Below the pieces are notes generated by a model, which did no database searches, was not told where the DNA came from, and worked only from the letters and a program-made list of their open reading frames with translations. The position numbers and the translations under genes were made by a program. A stretch of 64,000 bases of DNA from an uncultured Verrucomicrobiota bacterium. Its GTDB lineage: Bacteria; Verrucomicrobiota; Verrucomicrobiia; Verrucomicrobiales; Akkermansiaceae. Each line of letters starts with the position of its first letter. The first letter of the stretch is position 1. Where the stretch lies: the NCBI GenBank assembly GCA_937867415.1, contig CALMKO010000056.1, positions 1 through 64,000 on the forward strand. Direction: 5' to 3'. Positions 1 to 8,547 of the stretch are shown here, in pieces.

Positions 1-2
1 AC

Positions 3-3000
3 TCTTTGACCAACACCAACGTCAAGGACCTCATCGGCTACTACGCGCGCCGTGGATTGAATTACAACTATCCCGGCTATGGTCCCATCAAGGCCAAGAT
101 CGGGGCCATCAAGGACTGGGAGCAGCTCACCGAGCCGATCCGGCGGCCGGACGCTCCGGACTGGTGGCAGGTGCCACACCAGCGCGCGCCGATGCAGGGA
201 GCATTCACCATTCACGAGCTCACACCGGCCGGCACGGGAGCCGGACGTGTGGTGAGTGTGGATCTGCGAGGCCTGCTCGCCGAGGGCACGGGCGACAACT
301 GGCGGGCTTCGTTGATCGTCATGAACGACTCGGGCGGGGAACGGTATTCGGCCCTTTTCGGCAACAATCAAGCGGGCAGCGTCACCCTCGCGGCCAACGA
401 AAACAAGGTCTATCTCGTGGTGGCGGCAACTCCGGATGACTATGCCATCTATCGCTTCGACGAGTCGCAGTTCCCCTACCGCTCCGATCCTCATAAACGC
501 CGTTTCCACTACGAGTTCAGGGTCGCCGGAGCCACGCCCCGCGAGCGTAACAACGGTGCCACCACCGGACTGGTGCAGCATGCCAATGGCGGCGGCTGGA
601 GGGCCAGCACCGCCACCGTGGCCAGCACCGCCTTCATCGGCCCGAATGCCCGTGTGCTCAACACCGCCCAGGTGCTCGGCAATGCCCGCGTCGAGGATTT
701 CGCGGTGGTGAGCGGCAATGCCCGCATGCGGGACAATGCCATCGCCCGCGGCCACGCGCAGGTATACGACAATGCCGTGATGAGCGGAAACGCCATGGCT
801 GCGGATTTCGTGCGGCTCGCGGGATCGGGCATCTTGTCCGGCTCCGCACGTCTGCTGGAGCATGCCACGCTCAGCGGCGGCTCGGTCACCGACCAAGCCG
901 TGATGAAAGGATCTTCGGGGAGCTGGGGCGGCACGCTCAGCGGAAACTCCATCGCCGATGGCGACTACGCTTTCGCCCGCGATATTCACAACGCCTCAAT
1001 AGCCGGCCACCTGCCTTGGGTCGGCATTCCTGACAACTGGCTGGTGCCACTGCCGACCGGACTCTATGCCAGCTATGAGTTTTCGTCCGCAAGCGACGCG
1101 GTAGCACTCGATACCTACGCCGCCACCAATGGCATTCTGCGCGGCGCATCGAGTTGGTTGGCGGTCGATGGCACCCGCAGCGGCGTTCTGCAACTCAATG
1201 GCAGCGACCAGTGGGTTCAGCTCGAGCGCTCCGTCGCGGATATGCAGTCACTGAGCCTGACCACTTGGGTGAAATGGAACGGAGGTGCTGCCAATCAGAC
1301 GCTGTTCCAGTTCGGCGACGGGGGCTCGAAATCAGTTACCTTCACGCCGAGCAATGCCTCCGGCGTGGCCGAGCTCCGCGCCAGCGATGGCACCAATACC
1401 TATAACATCGCCGCCGCCAGTGCCCTGCCGGTCGGTGCCTGGTGCCAGATTGCCATCACCCTCAATGGCACCATTGCGTCTTTCACCATCAATGGCACCA
1501 CTGCTGGCTCTGGTTCACTCCCGCTCCGCCCGTATCAATTCCTGCCGCCGAACACAGCGGCCAATCCCGCCCACAATTTCATCGGCCGCAGCAGCACCGG
1601 GAATTTCTTCAACGGTTCGCTGGACGACTTCAAGGTCTTCAGCGTTGCCTCGCCCACCTTCCTGCTGGTGTCGGCGGAAGCTCCGGACTTGATCCTTCCC
1701 GAGAACGCCCCAAGCGTCACATTCCGCATCAACCGCGCTTCCCTCAATGGCTCCTCCGTGTCCGGGAACCTGAGCGTCAACTACACGATTTCCGGCACCG
1801 CCACGGCCGGAGCGGATTATATCGCGCCCTCCGGCACGGTGGTCATCCCGGATGGCCAGTCGTTCGTCGATTTGGAAATCCCTCTTATTCTTGATGATGT
1901 CACCGAACCGAACGAGACTCTCATCCTCACCCTGACAGCATCGAATAACTACGCCAATGCCGGCAGCGGCAGCGCCACCATCACGATTCCCAACGTGGGC
2001 GACATTTCCGAATCCCTGCTCGCATGGTACAAACTCGATGAAACCAGCGGCAGCACCGCCAACGACAGCAGTGGGAACAACAATCACGCGGAACTGATCA
2101 ACGGACCGGTTTGGAGTCCCGCCGCGAAGGCCCTGTCGTTCGATGATGCCAACGACGACAACGATTTCGTGCAGACACCGGTGCCGAACGGCGGCGCCCG
2201 AACGCTTTCCGCCTGGTTCCGTCCGCGCAGCAGCACGTGGATCCAGAGTATCTTCAACTACAATGCGGTCTTCGACAGCGACGTGCCCAACGCCTTCGGT
2301 GCCGGTTGGGGTGTGGTGGACAGCAAGATCCGCGTAATGCTCGACGATCAGATGTGGGACACCGGCATTTCCGTGACCCTCGATCAATGGCAGCACGGCT
2401 CACTCACCTTTGATAGCACCCGCGTCCGTTTCTATCTGAATGGCGTACTCCAAGGTTCTTTAAACTATGGCCAGGGCGACATCACCACCGCCAACTACAC
2501 CATCGGCTCCAAGGCCTTCGACGGCCAGATCCGCGACGCGAAAATTCTCAACCGCACGGTCTATTCCGCCGAGGCGATGCAGATCTATCAGGCCGGCGCG
2601 CCGCAGCGCGCGCCGCTCAACCTGACTGCCATGGCCGGCCATGGCAGCATCACGCTTGGCTGGCAGAGCGCCAACTCCGGTGAAACATCCCATCTCGTTC
2701 GCCGCTCGACCATCCCCGGCGGCCCCTACACGGACATCGCCACTGTCACCGGCACGTCGTTTGTCGATGCCTCGGTCGCCAACGGCACCACTTACTATTA
2801 TGTCGTCGCGGGGGTGAATCTCGGCAGCCCGGGACCAAACTCCAACGAGGCCAGTGCCACACCCGCCGCTGGCAGCGCACTTCCGCCGCCGTGGCAGCAT
2901 GGTAATATCGGCTCTGCGGCAGGATTGCCAACCACAGTGTTCAGCGGCGGACAGATCACCATGAGTGGTGCGGGACGTTCCATCACCGGTTCCAATGGGA

Positions 3001-6000
3001 CCATCGGCGGAAATATTTCCACGGACAATTTCCGCTTCCTCTACCTGCCCGTCATCGGCGATTGCACCATCACCGCCAGGATCACCTCTTTCAATGGCAC
3101 CCCGGACATCCGCGCCGGTGTGATGCTGCGGCAATCCACCGCCGGAGGCTCGATTCACGCTTCGGCATTACTCAATCTCAACACCAGCACATCCCGCCGC
3201 GGGCTGTTCGTGCATCGTGCGACGGCGAGCACCGCTTCCGGAGCAACCACCGTGAATTCATTTTCGCCAACCCAGCCCTGGCTGAGAGTCTCGCGCACCG
3301 GGAATCAGTTTTCCGCGTTTTATTCTACTGACGGCAGCGGTTGGACGCAAATCGGCACGACGCAGACCCTTTCCATGTCCGCCAACGGCTCCTACCTCGC
3401 CGGGTTGGCGGCATGCTCCAGCAGCACTTCCGTACTCGCCAGCGCCGTCTTCAGCAATGTCACCATCACCGGCGGCTACCCCACCGGCTTCGCGGCCACC
3501 GCGGGTGACGCGCAGGTTTCACTGTCCTGGAATGCCGTCACCGGGGCCAGCTACCGGATGAAACGCGCGACCACCGCAGGTGGCCCCTACACGCTGCTTT
3601 CCAGCCCCGCCACCAACAGCTTCATCGACACCACCGCCGCCAACGACACGACCTATTATTATGTCGTTTCCGCTCACAACGGCACGAGCGAGTCGGCCAA
3701 CTCCGCGGAAGTCTTCGCCACGCCTTCCGCGCCATTGCCATCGGTGCCGCTGGGTTTGCTGGCCAGCGATCAGGGATCAAGCATACAACTGTCATGGTCG
3801 GACTCCAGCAATGCCACCGGCTATCGGGTGAAACGCGCTCTCTCACCGATTGGTCCGTTCACCTTGATCGGTTCGCCCACCGGCACCTCGTTCACCGACA
3901 ACGCTGCCACACCGGGTATGAATTTCTTCTACGTCGTAGCTGCTGCAAATGCCTCGAACCTCGAAAGCGGCGATAGCGATATGGCATCCATCGTGCGTGC
4001 CCTGCATTTCGATCCGAACGGCCCGGCAGTCGGCTCGGTGGTGGACGGCGGCAGCTACTCCTGGCTTGCTACCCACTGGGCGGTCGCACCCGGCGGCTCC
4101 TTGGGTAGCGGAAGTTGGCAGACTGGAAAACAGGCTCTGTTCGCTGCGACAAATCCCGGCTCACCACTCGCCTACAACGTCGATCTCGCCGGCTACGATT
4201 CCGGAACGCATGGCAATTTCACCGGCATCCGCGCGCTGTCGGGAACCGTCACCTTCACGGGCAACGTCAACAATTTCTACCTGACCACTCCCGTCACGAT
4301 CACCGCGGATCCCGGCGCGGCCATCGTGTTCAATCAGACGCGAGCCGGTGCCAATGTGCAGGCCTTCAACCTCAACAGCCAGCCCGCCACATTCCACGGC
4401 GACATCACCGTCAACAGCGCGGGCCTCGGCAACAACGGCTCGGTCATCGTCGGATCGGGCCACCTGAAACTCGGCAATGCCATCGCCAACTATTCACCGG
4501 CGTCCACCGTGCTCCAAGCGGGCACGACCCTCACCAACATCGGTGACGCCGGAAAATCGTTCAACCTCGGCGCGCTGACGCTCAACGGGGCGACTCTCGC
4601 CGCGACCAACCCCGGTCACGCCAGCTTCGGCAACTACATCTTCAGCGGCAGCCTCAGCGTCGGTGGTAGCGCGGCATCGTGGATCTCCTCGGATATCCGC
4701 TGCGGCAACAATGCCAACCACACCCTCAACATCGGCGAGACCGGCGAGGACGTAGACCTGCTCATCTCCGGGCGGCTCGGTCACTACAACGGCTTCTCCT
4801 GGGGTTACGCCAACAAGACCGGCCCGGGAACCCTCAAACTCAGCGGCGTGAACGGCCTCGGCGGCATGACCGTTAGTGAGGGCACGGTGATCCTCGAAGG
4901 GGCCGCCGCCATCGCCAGCATGGATGTGACCAGCCTCACCAACAACGCTGCCGTCATCCTCAGCGTGCCCGTTGGCACCGTTTCCTACCCCCGCGCCTTG
5001 CTGGGCAACGGGCTCTACACCAAGACCGGCGCGGGCACGCTGGAACTGACCTCCACCACCGCCCACGCCGGAAACCACCTCGTCCAGGAAGGTGTGCTGC
5101 GCCTCACCCAGGCGAGCCTTGGCAATGCCTCGACCATCACCTTGAACGCCGGCACCCAGATCCACCTGGCCTTCACTGGCCGCGACACCATCGGCGCGCT
5201 GATCCTCGACGGCACGCCACTGCCTCCCGGCATCTATAGCGCCGCCACCCACCCGGCTTACCTCACCGGAACCGGCAGCCTCAGGGTGGCTTCCCCCGCC
5301 ATCCTTGCCTGGAACGACGGCGCCGGCACCGGCCTGTGGAATGCCAGCGATGCCAACTGGACCGGTCAGTCTTGGATCCCCCGAGGCGACGCCATCATCG
5401 CCCACACGGCCACGCCCCAGACCATCACCGTTGCCGGCAATCCATCCGCCTTCGAGGTCCTCATCGGCAATGGCTCGAACCAGGCCAACTACACGCTGCT
5501 CGGTGGTGCCGGCGCTTCTCTAACCGCCGACCTGTTCACGCTTCAAGGCGTCGCCTCGAACAACCCCGGACTCGGCACCGCCTCTCTCACCAACCTTTCC
5601 GCCAACATCACCGGCGACCTCGGCGTGGGCCGCTGGGACCTCGTGATCGGCGGCACCAGTGCCGTTCAAATCGGCGGCCAACTCCGCTCCACCAGCAACG
5701 GCGGTGGCCTCGGCGACTGGGGCCGCGTGACCATTCAGGACACGGCCAACGTCACCGCCACCGGCGGCGTCAACGGCGCGGGAGCGGCCTGGGGGCTCAC
5801 CCTCAACGGCGGCACCCTCACCACCCCCAGCATTCGCGCGGGGGAAAACTCCTTCGGCGCGGGCGCACGCCTCACCCTCAACGGCACGACCCTTCGAGCC
5901 ACCCAGCCGACTACCGCATTCCTCACCGTCGATTCCACCAACCGCGCCTATCTCGGCACCAATGGCGCGCGTTTCGACACCAACGGCAACGACATCACCG

Positions 6001-8447
6001 TCGGAGTGCAACTCGTCGATACCGCCGGCCAGGCCGGCACCTTGACCAAGCTCGGCAATGGCACGCTAACCCTCACCAACGCCAACACCTTCACCGGGCC
6101 GGTGGTGGTGGACGGCGGCACCTTGTTTGCGAACCTTGGCGGTGCTGCCACCAACCGCGCCTTTAGCTACGCCAGCGGCATCACCGTGAACAACGGCGGC
6201 ACTCTGCGCTCCAGCGCGAACGCCCTCTTCGGCTGGGATGGCTCACAGGCTAAGCCGATCACCATCAACGCAGGCGGTACTGCGACGGCAAACGCCGGCA
6301 GTGATTTGAATGTCGGGCTCGTCACGCTGAATGGCGGCGAACTGGCCGGCGGACCCTTCGCCGCGTGGGGCTCGTGGAGTTTCGGGCGTGGTGCCGCCCG
6401 CCAGCTCGCCGTTACGGAAAACTCGACCGTCAGCGCCGCCGATGTCGCCCTGTTCGGTGGGACCACGGTGGATGTCTCCGCGGGCAAGACGCTTTCGTTC
6501 ACCGGCACCATCGTGAACACCAACAACGGCGCGAGCGCTCTGATCAAAACCGGTGCCGGCACCATCCAGCTATCCGGAAACAACAGCTACACCGGGGCCA
6601 CCACCGTGCGCGGGGGCACCTTGCAGCTCACCGGTGCGATCGCCGCCGGCTCGGAGCTGATGGTGGGTGACCAGGCTGGAAAAACGAACTTCTTCACCTC
6701 CGGCACCATGAGCCGCAGCTGGCTGCGTTTCGGCAATGCAGCCGGCGCGACCGCCGCAGCCTACCAGACCGGCGGCAGCGTGATCACGACCATGGCGGCG
6801 GGCAATTCGCTGGGGCTCGGCCATGTCGCCGGCAGCTACGGCTTCTACCGGATTTCGGCCGGCACCCTGCAAACCCAGGAACTCGGTATCGGCACCTGGG
6901 GCGATGCCAACAGCGGCGGCGATGGGATGCTCGATATCACCGGCGGCAGCGTGAACAACATCGGCTGGCTGGTGATGAACCGTTCCCAAGGCGCCAACCC
7001 GGCCCAACGCGCCGTGTTGAACGTCTTCGGAAACGGCTCGCTCACCTACGCCGGCGGCGGACTGGTCGCCAACTGGGGCGGCAGCGCCAACGGACAGATC
7101 GCCGTGATCAATGTTTCCGGCACGGGTAGCATCACCACGACGAACAACTCGCCCATCGCCTTCAACAACAACGGAGCCAACACCGGCGTGCTCAACCTCA
7201 ACGGCGGCACGGTCACCACCTCGCAAGTCAATGGCGGCCGCGGCTTCCTCAACTTCAACGGCGGCACGCTCAAGCCCTCCGTCGCCACGCCCAATTTCCT
7301 CGCCGTCAACACCGCCCGCGTCCACGCCGGCGGCGCGGTCATCGATACCGATGGCAAGGACATCACCATCGGCCAAGCTCTCCTCGCTCCAACCGGCCAA
7401 GGCATCGTGGAAATCCCGGTCACGGACGGTGGTGCGGGCTACACCTGCCCGCCCGTCGTCACCATCGGAACCGGCTCCGGCACCGACGCCACCGCCGTGG
7501 CCAACATGGTCGATGACGGAACCGGCAACGGAACCTTCAGGATCGCCAGCCTCACCATCACCAGCCCCGGCGTTTACACGGTGGCTCCGACCTCGGTCAG
7601 CCTGATCGGCGGCGGTGCCACAACACAGGCGACCTTCGGCACACCCGTCCTCGCCACCAACACTTCGGGCTCCCTCACGAAAAACGGCCTTGGCACGCTC
7701 ACCCTCACCGCCTCCAACACCTACACCGGCGGCACCATCGTTAATGCCGGCACGCTCGCCGTCACAGGCACCGCCGTCACCCTCGCCAGCGGGAACCTCA
7801 CTGTCGCCGACGGCGCCACCTGTGCGATCGCCAATCCCACCGGTGCCGTGGCCAACACCGCCACCGTCGCCCTCAGCGGCACCGCCAAGCTCGACCTCGC
7901 ATCCGGCGTCGCTGAAACCGTGCGTTTCCTCTCCATCAACGGCATCCTGCAACCCGCCGGCACCTACCTTGCAAGTAACCTGCCAGCCAGCATCAGCGGC
8001 AGCGGCAGCCTCATCGTCACGGATGGCATCAGCCCCCTCACCCCGGCCCAAACCTGGCGCGACGCTCACTTCGGCACCACTGCCAATACCGGCAACGCCG
8101 CCGATAACGCCGACCCCGATGCCGATGGATCGAACAATCTCATGGAACGTGCGCTCGGCACGAACCCGCTCGTCTCCGATAGCTCCGGCAGGCCCACCAT
8201 TGATACAACTACCCCTGGCTTCTCATTCACGTTCACGCACTCCCGCGCCGCCACGGATCTGACGTTAGTCGTTGAAGTTGCCACGGATCTCCACTCGGCA
8301 TCATGGCGTGAAGCCCTGCTGGCGCCGGCTCCCAATGCCGATGGCACACTCTCCACCGCCGACGACACCCGGCCGGACGTGCGGATCCAGCGCTTCACCG
8401 CCAGCACCAGCGCATCCCGCATGTTCTATCGCCTCAGAGCTCGGTGA
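3..8447 (+). CDS. Giant secreted multidomain PATR protein, 5' end missing
   Basis: The frame is open to the left edge, so the TTG at base 6 is unlikely to be the start. Numbering from that TTG, the first 190 residues match the part of the 55950-59597 protein that follows its metalloprotease domain, so a protease domain probably lies outside the window. Then come hexapeptide (left-handed helix) repeats at about 190-330, a LamG-like domain (350-545), a Calx-beta domain (558-660), a second LamG (668-855), FN3 (870-955), a DUF1349-like sandwich (965-1155), two FN3 (1158-1326), a long PATR region with TYTG repeats (about 1400-2670), and a C-terminal tail beginning with an Asp-rich loop. Likely an exported adhesin or substrate-binding protein. 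The PATR half closely resembles the proteins at 51529 and 60900. Substrate unknown. Confidence 0.85.
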   Translation, partial: SLTNTNVKDLIGYYARRGLNYNYPGYGPIKAKIGAIKDWEQLTEPIRRPDAPDWWQVPHQRAPMQGAFTIHELTPAGTGAGRVVSVDLRGLLAEGTGDNWRASLIVMNDSGGERYSALFGNNQAGSVTLAANENKVYLVVAATPDDYAIYRFDESQFPYRSDPHKRRFHYEFRVAGATPRERNNGATTGLVQHANGGGWRASTATVASTAFIGPNARVLNTAQVLGNARVEDFAVVSGNARMRDNAIARGHAQVYDNAVMSGNAMAADFVRLAGSGILSGSARLLEHATLSGGSVTDQAVMKGSSGSWGGTLSGNSIADGDYAFARDIHNASIAGHLPWVGIPDNWLVPLPTGLYASYEFSSASDAVALDTYAATNGILRGASSWLAVDGTRSGVLQLNGSDQWVQLERSVADMQSLSLTTWVKWNGGAANQTLFQFGDGGSKSVTFTPSNASGVAELRASDGTNTYNIAAASALPVGAWCQIAITLNGTIASFTINGTTAGSGSLPLRPYQFLPPNTAANPAHNFIGRSSTGNFFNGSLDDFKVFSVASPTFLLVSAEAPDLILPENAPSVTFRINRASLNGSSVSGNLSVNYTISGTATAGADYIAPSGTVVIPDGQSFVDLEIPLILDDVTEPNETLILTLTASNNYANAGSGSATITIPNVGDISESLLAWYKLDETSGSTANDSSGNNNHAELINGPVWSPAAKALSFDDANDDNDFVQTPVPNGGARTLSAWFRPRSSTWIQSIFNYNAVFDSDVPNAFGAGWGVVDSKIRVMLDDQMWDTGISVTLDQWQHGSLTFDSTRVRFYLNGVLQGSLNYGQGDITTANYTIGSKAFDGQIRDAKILNRTVYSAEAMQIYQAGAPQRAPLNLTAMAGHGSITLGWQSANSGETSHLVRRSTIPGGPYTDIATVTGTSFVDASVANGTTYYYVVAGVNLGSPGPNSNEASATPAAGSALPPPWQHGNIGSAAGLPTTVFSGGQITMSGAGRSITGSNGTIGGNISTDNFRFLYLPVIGDCTITARITSFNGTPDIRAGVMLRQSTAGGSIHASALLNLNTSTSRRGLFVHRATASTASGATTVNSFSPTQPWLRVSRTGNQFSAFYSTDGSGWTQIGTTQTLSMSANGSYLAGLAACSSSTSVLASAVFSNVTITGGYPTGFAATAGDAQVSLSWNAVTGASYRMKRATTAGGPYTLLSSPATNSFIDTTAANDTTYYYVVSAHNGTSESANSAEVFATPSAPLPSVPLGLLASDQGSSIQLSWSDSSNATGYRVKRALSPIGPFTLIGSPTGTSFTDNAATPGMNFFYVVAAANASNLESGDSDMASIVRALHFDPNGPAVGSVVDGGSYSWLATHWAVAPGGSLGSGSWQTGKQALFAATNPGSPLAYNVDLAGYDSGTHGNFTGIRALSGTVTFTGNVNNFYLTTPVTITADPGAAIVFNQTRAGANVQAFNLNSQPATFHGDITVNSAGLGNNGSVIVGSGHLKLGNAIANYSPASTVLQAGTTLTNIGDAGKSFNLGALTLNGATLAATNPGHASFGNYIFSGSLSVGGSAASWISSDIRCGNNANHTLNIGETGEDVDLLISGRLGHYNGFSWGYANKTGPGTLKLSGVNGLGGMTVSEGTVILEGAAAIASMDVTSLTNNAAVILSVPVGTVSYPRALLGNGLYTKTGAGTLELTSTTAHAGNHLVQEGVLRLTQASLGNASTITLNAGTQIHLAFTGRDTIGALILDGTPLPPGIYSAATHPAYLTGTGSLRVASPAILAWNDGAGTGLWNASDANWTGQSWIPRGDAIIAHTATPQTITVAGNPSAFEVLIGNGSNQANYTLLGGAGASLTADLFTLQGVASNNPGLGTASLTNLSANITGDLGVGRWDLVIGGTSAVQIGGQLRSTSNGGGLGDWGRVTIQDTANVTATGGVNGAGAAWGLTLNGGTLTTPSIRAGENSFGAGARLTLNGTTLRATQPTTAFLTVDSTNRAYLGTNGARFDTNGNDITVGVQLVDTAGQAGTLTKLGNGTLTLTNANTFTGPVVVDGGTLFANLGGAATNRAFSYASGITVNNGGTLRSSANALFGWDGSQAKPITINAGGTATANAGSDLNVGLVTLNGGELAGGPFAAWGSWSFGRGAARQLAVTENSTVSAADVALFGGTTVDVSAGKTLSFTGTIVNTNNGASALIKTGAGTIQLSGNNSYTGATTVRGGTLQLTGAIAAGSELMVGDQAGKTNFFTSGTMSRSWLRFGNAAGATAAAYQTGGSVITTMAAGNSLGLGHVAGSYGFYRISAGTLQTQELGIGTWGDANSGGDGMLDITGGSVNNIGWLVMNRSQGANPAQRAVLNVFGNGSLTYAGGGLVANWGGSANGQIAVINVSGTGSITTTNNSPIAFNNNGANTGVLNLNGGTVTTSQVNGGRGFLNFNGGTLKPSVATPNFLAVNTARVHAGGAVIDTDGKDITIGQALLAPTGQGIVEIPVTDGGAGYTCPPVVTIGTGSGTDATAVANMVDDGTGNGTFRIASLTITSPGVYTVAPTSVSLIGGGATTQATFGTPVLATNTSGSLTKNGLGTLTLTASNTYTGGTIVNAGTLAVTGTAVTLASGNLTVADGATCAIANPTGAVANTATVALSGTAKLDLASGVAETVRFLSINGILQPAGTYLASNLPASISGSGSLIVTDGISPLTPAQTWRDAHFGTTANTGNAADNADPDADGSNNLMERALGTNPLVSDSSGRPTIDTTTPGFSFTFTHSRAATDLTLVVEVATDLHSASWREALLAPAPNADGTLSTADDTRPDVRIQRFTASTSASRMFYRLRAR

Positions 8448-8547
8448 GAGTTGATCACCGCCGTGTGTCGCATAAACATGCGACAGTAAACTTGACCGTC
8501 GTGTGGAATGATTTCCACGTCGAAGACGTATCTTCTTCATCTTTCTC
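8448..8547 (+). promoter_or_regulatory. Promoter region of the GH78 gene with two palindromes
   Basis: This 100-base gap holds the 20-bp operator at 8466-8485, a TTGACC hexamer at 8492-8497, and a second short palindrome GTGGAA-TGAT-TTCCAC just downstream (about 8503-8518). No good -10 is spaced from the TTGACC, so the exact promoter is not assigned. Confidence 0.4.
8466..8485. promoter_or_regulatory. Operator palindrome TGTCGCAT-N4-ATGCGACA, copy 1
   Basis: Perfect inverted repeat with 8-bp arms and spacer AAAC, ending 62 bases before the GH78 start codon. The same arms recur at 27025, 38868 and 41678, always upstream of a secreted glycosidase or PATR gene. The size and symmetry fit a dimeric LacI- or GntR-type repressor; the regulator is not known. 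Confidence 0.75.

Noticed and set aside
1515-2396. Long minus-strand open frames inside the giant PATR genes (also 4494-5405, 6570-8069, 39858-41564)
   Set aside because: They are GC-rich shadows of the plus-strand repeat proteins, without start context, family motifs or signal peptides.
6061-7740. Repeated NTYTG/NGGT segments as a possible CRISPR or DNA repeat array
   Set aside because: The repetition is at protein level, in an open reading frame, with variable spacing and codons; it is the PATR beta-helix.
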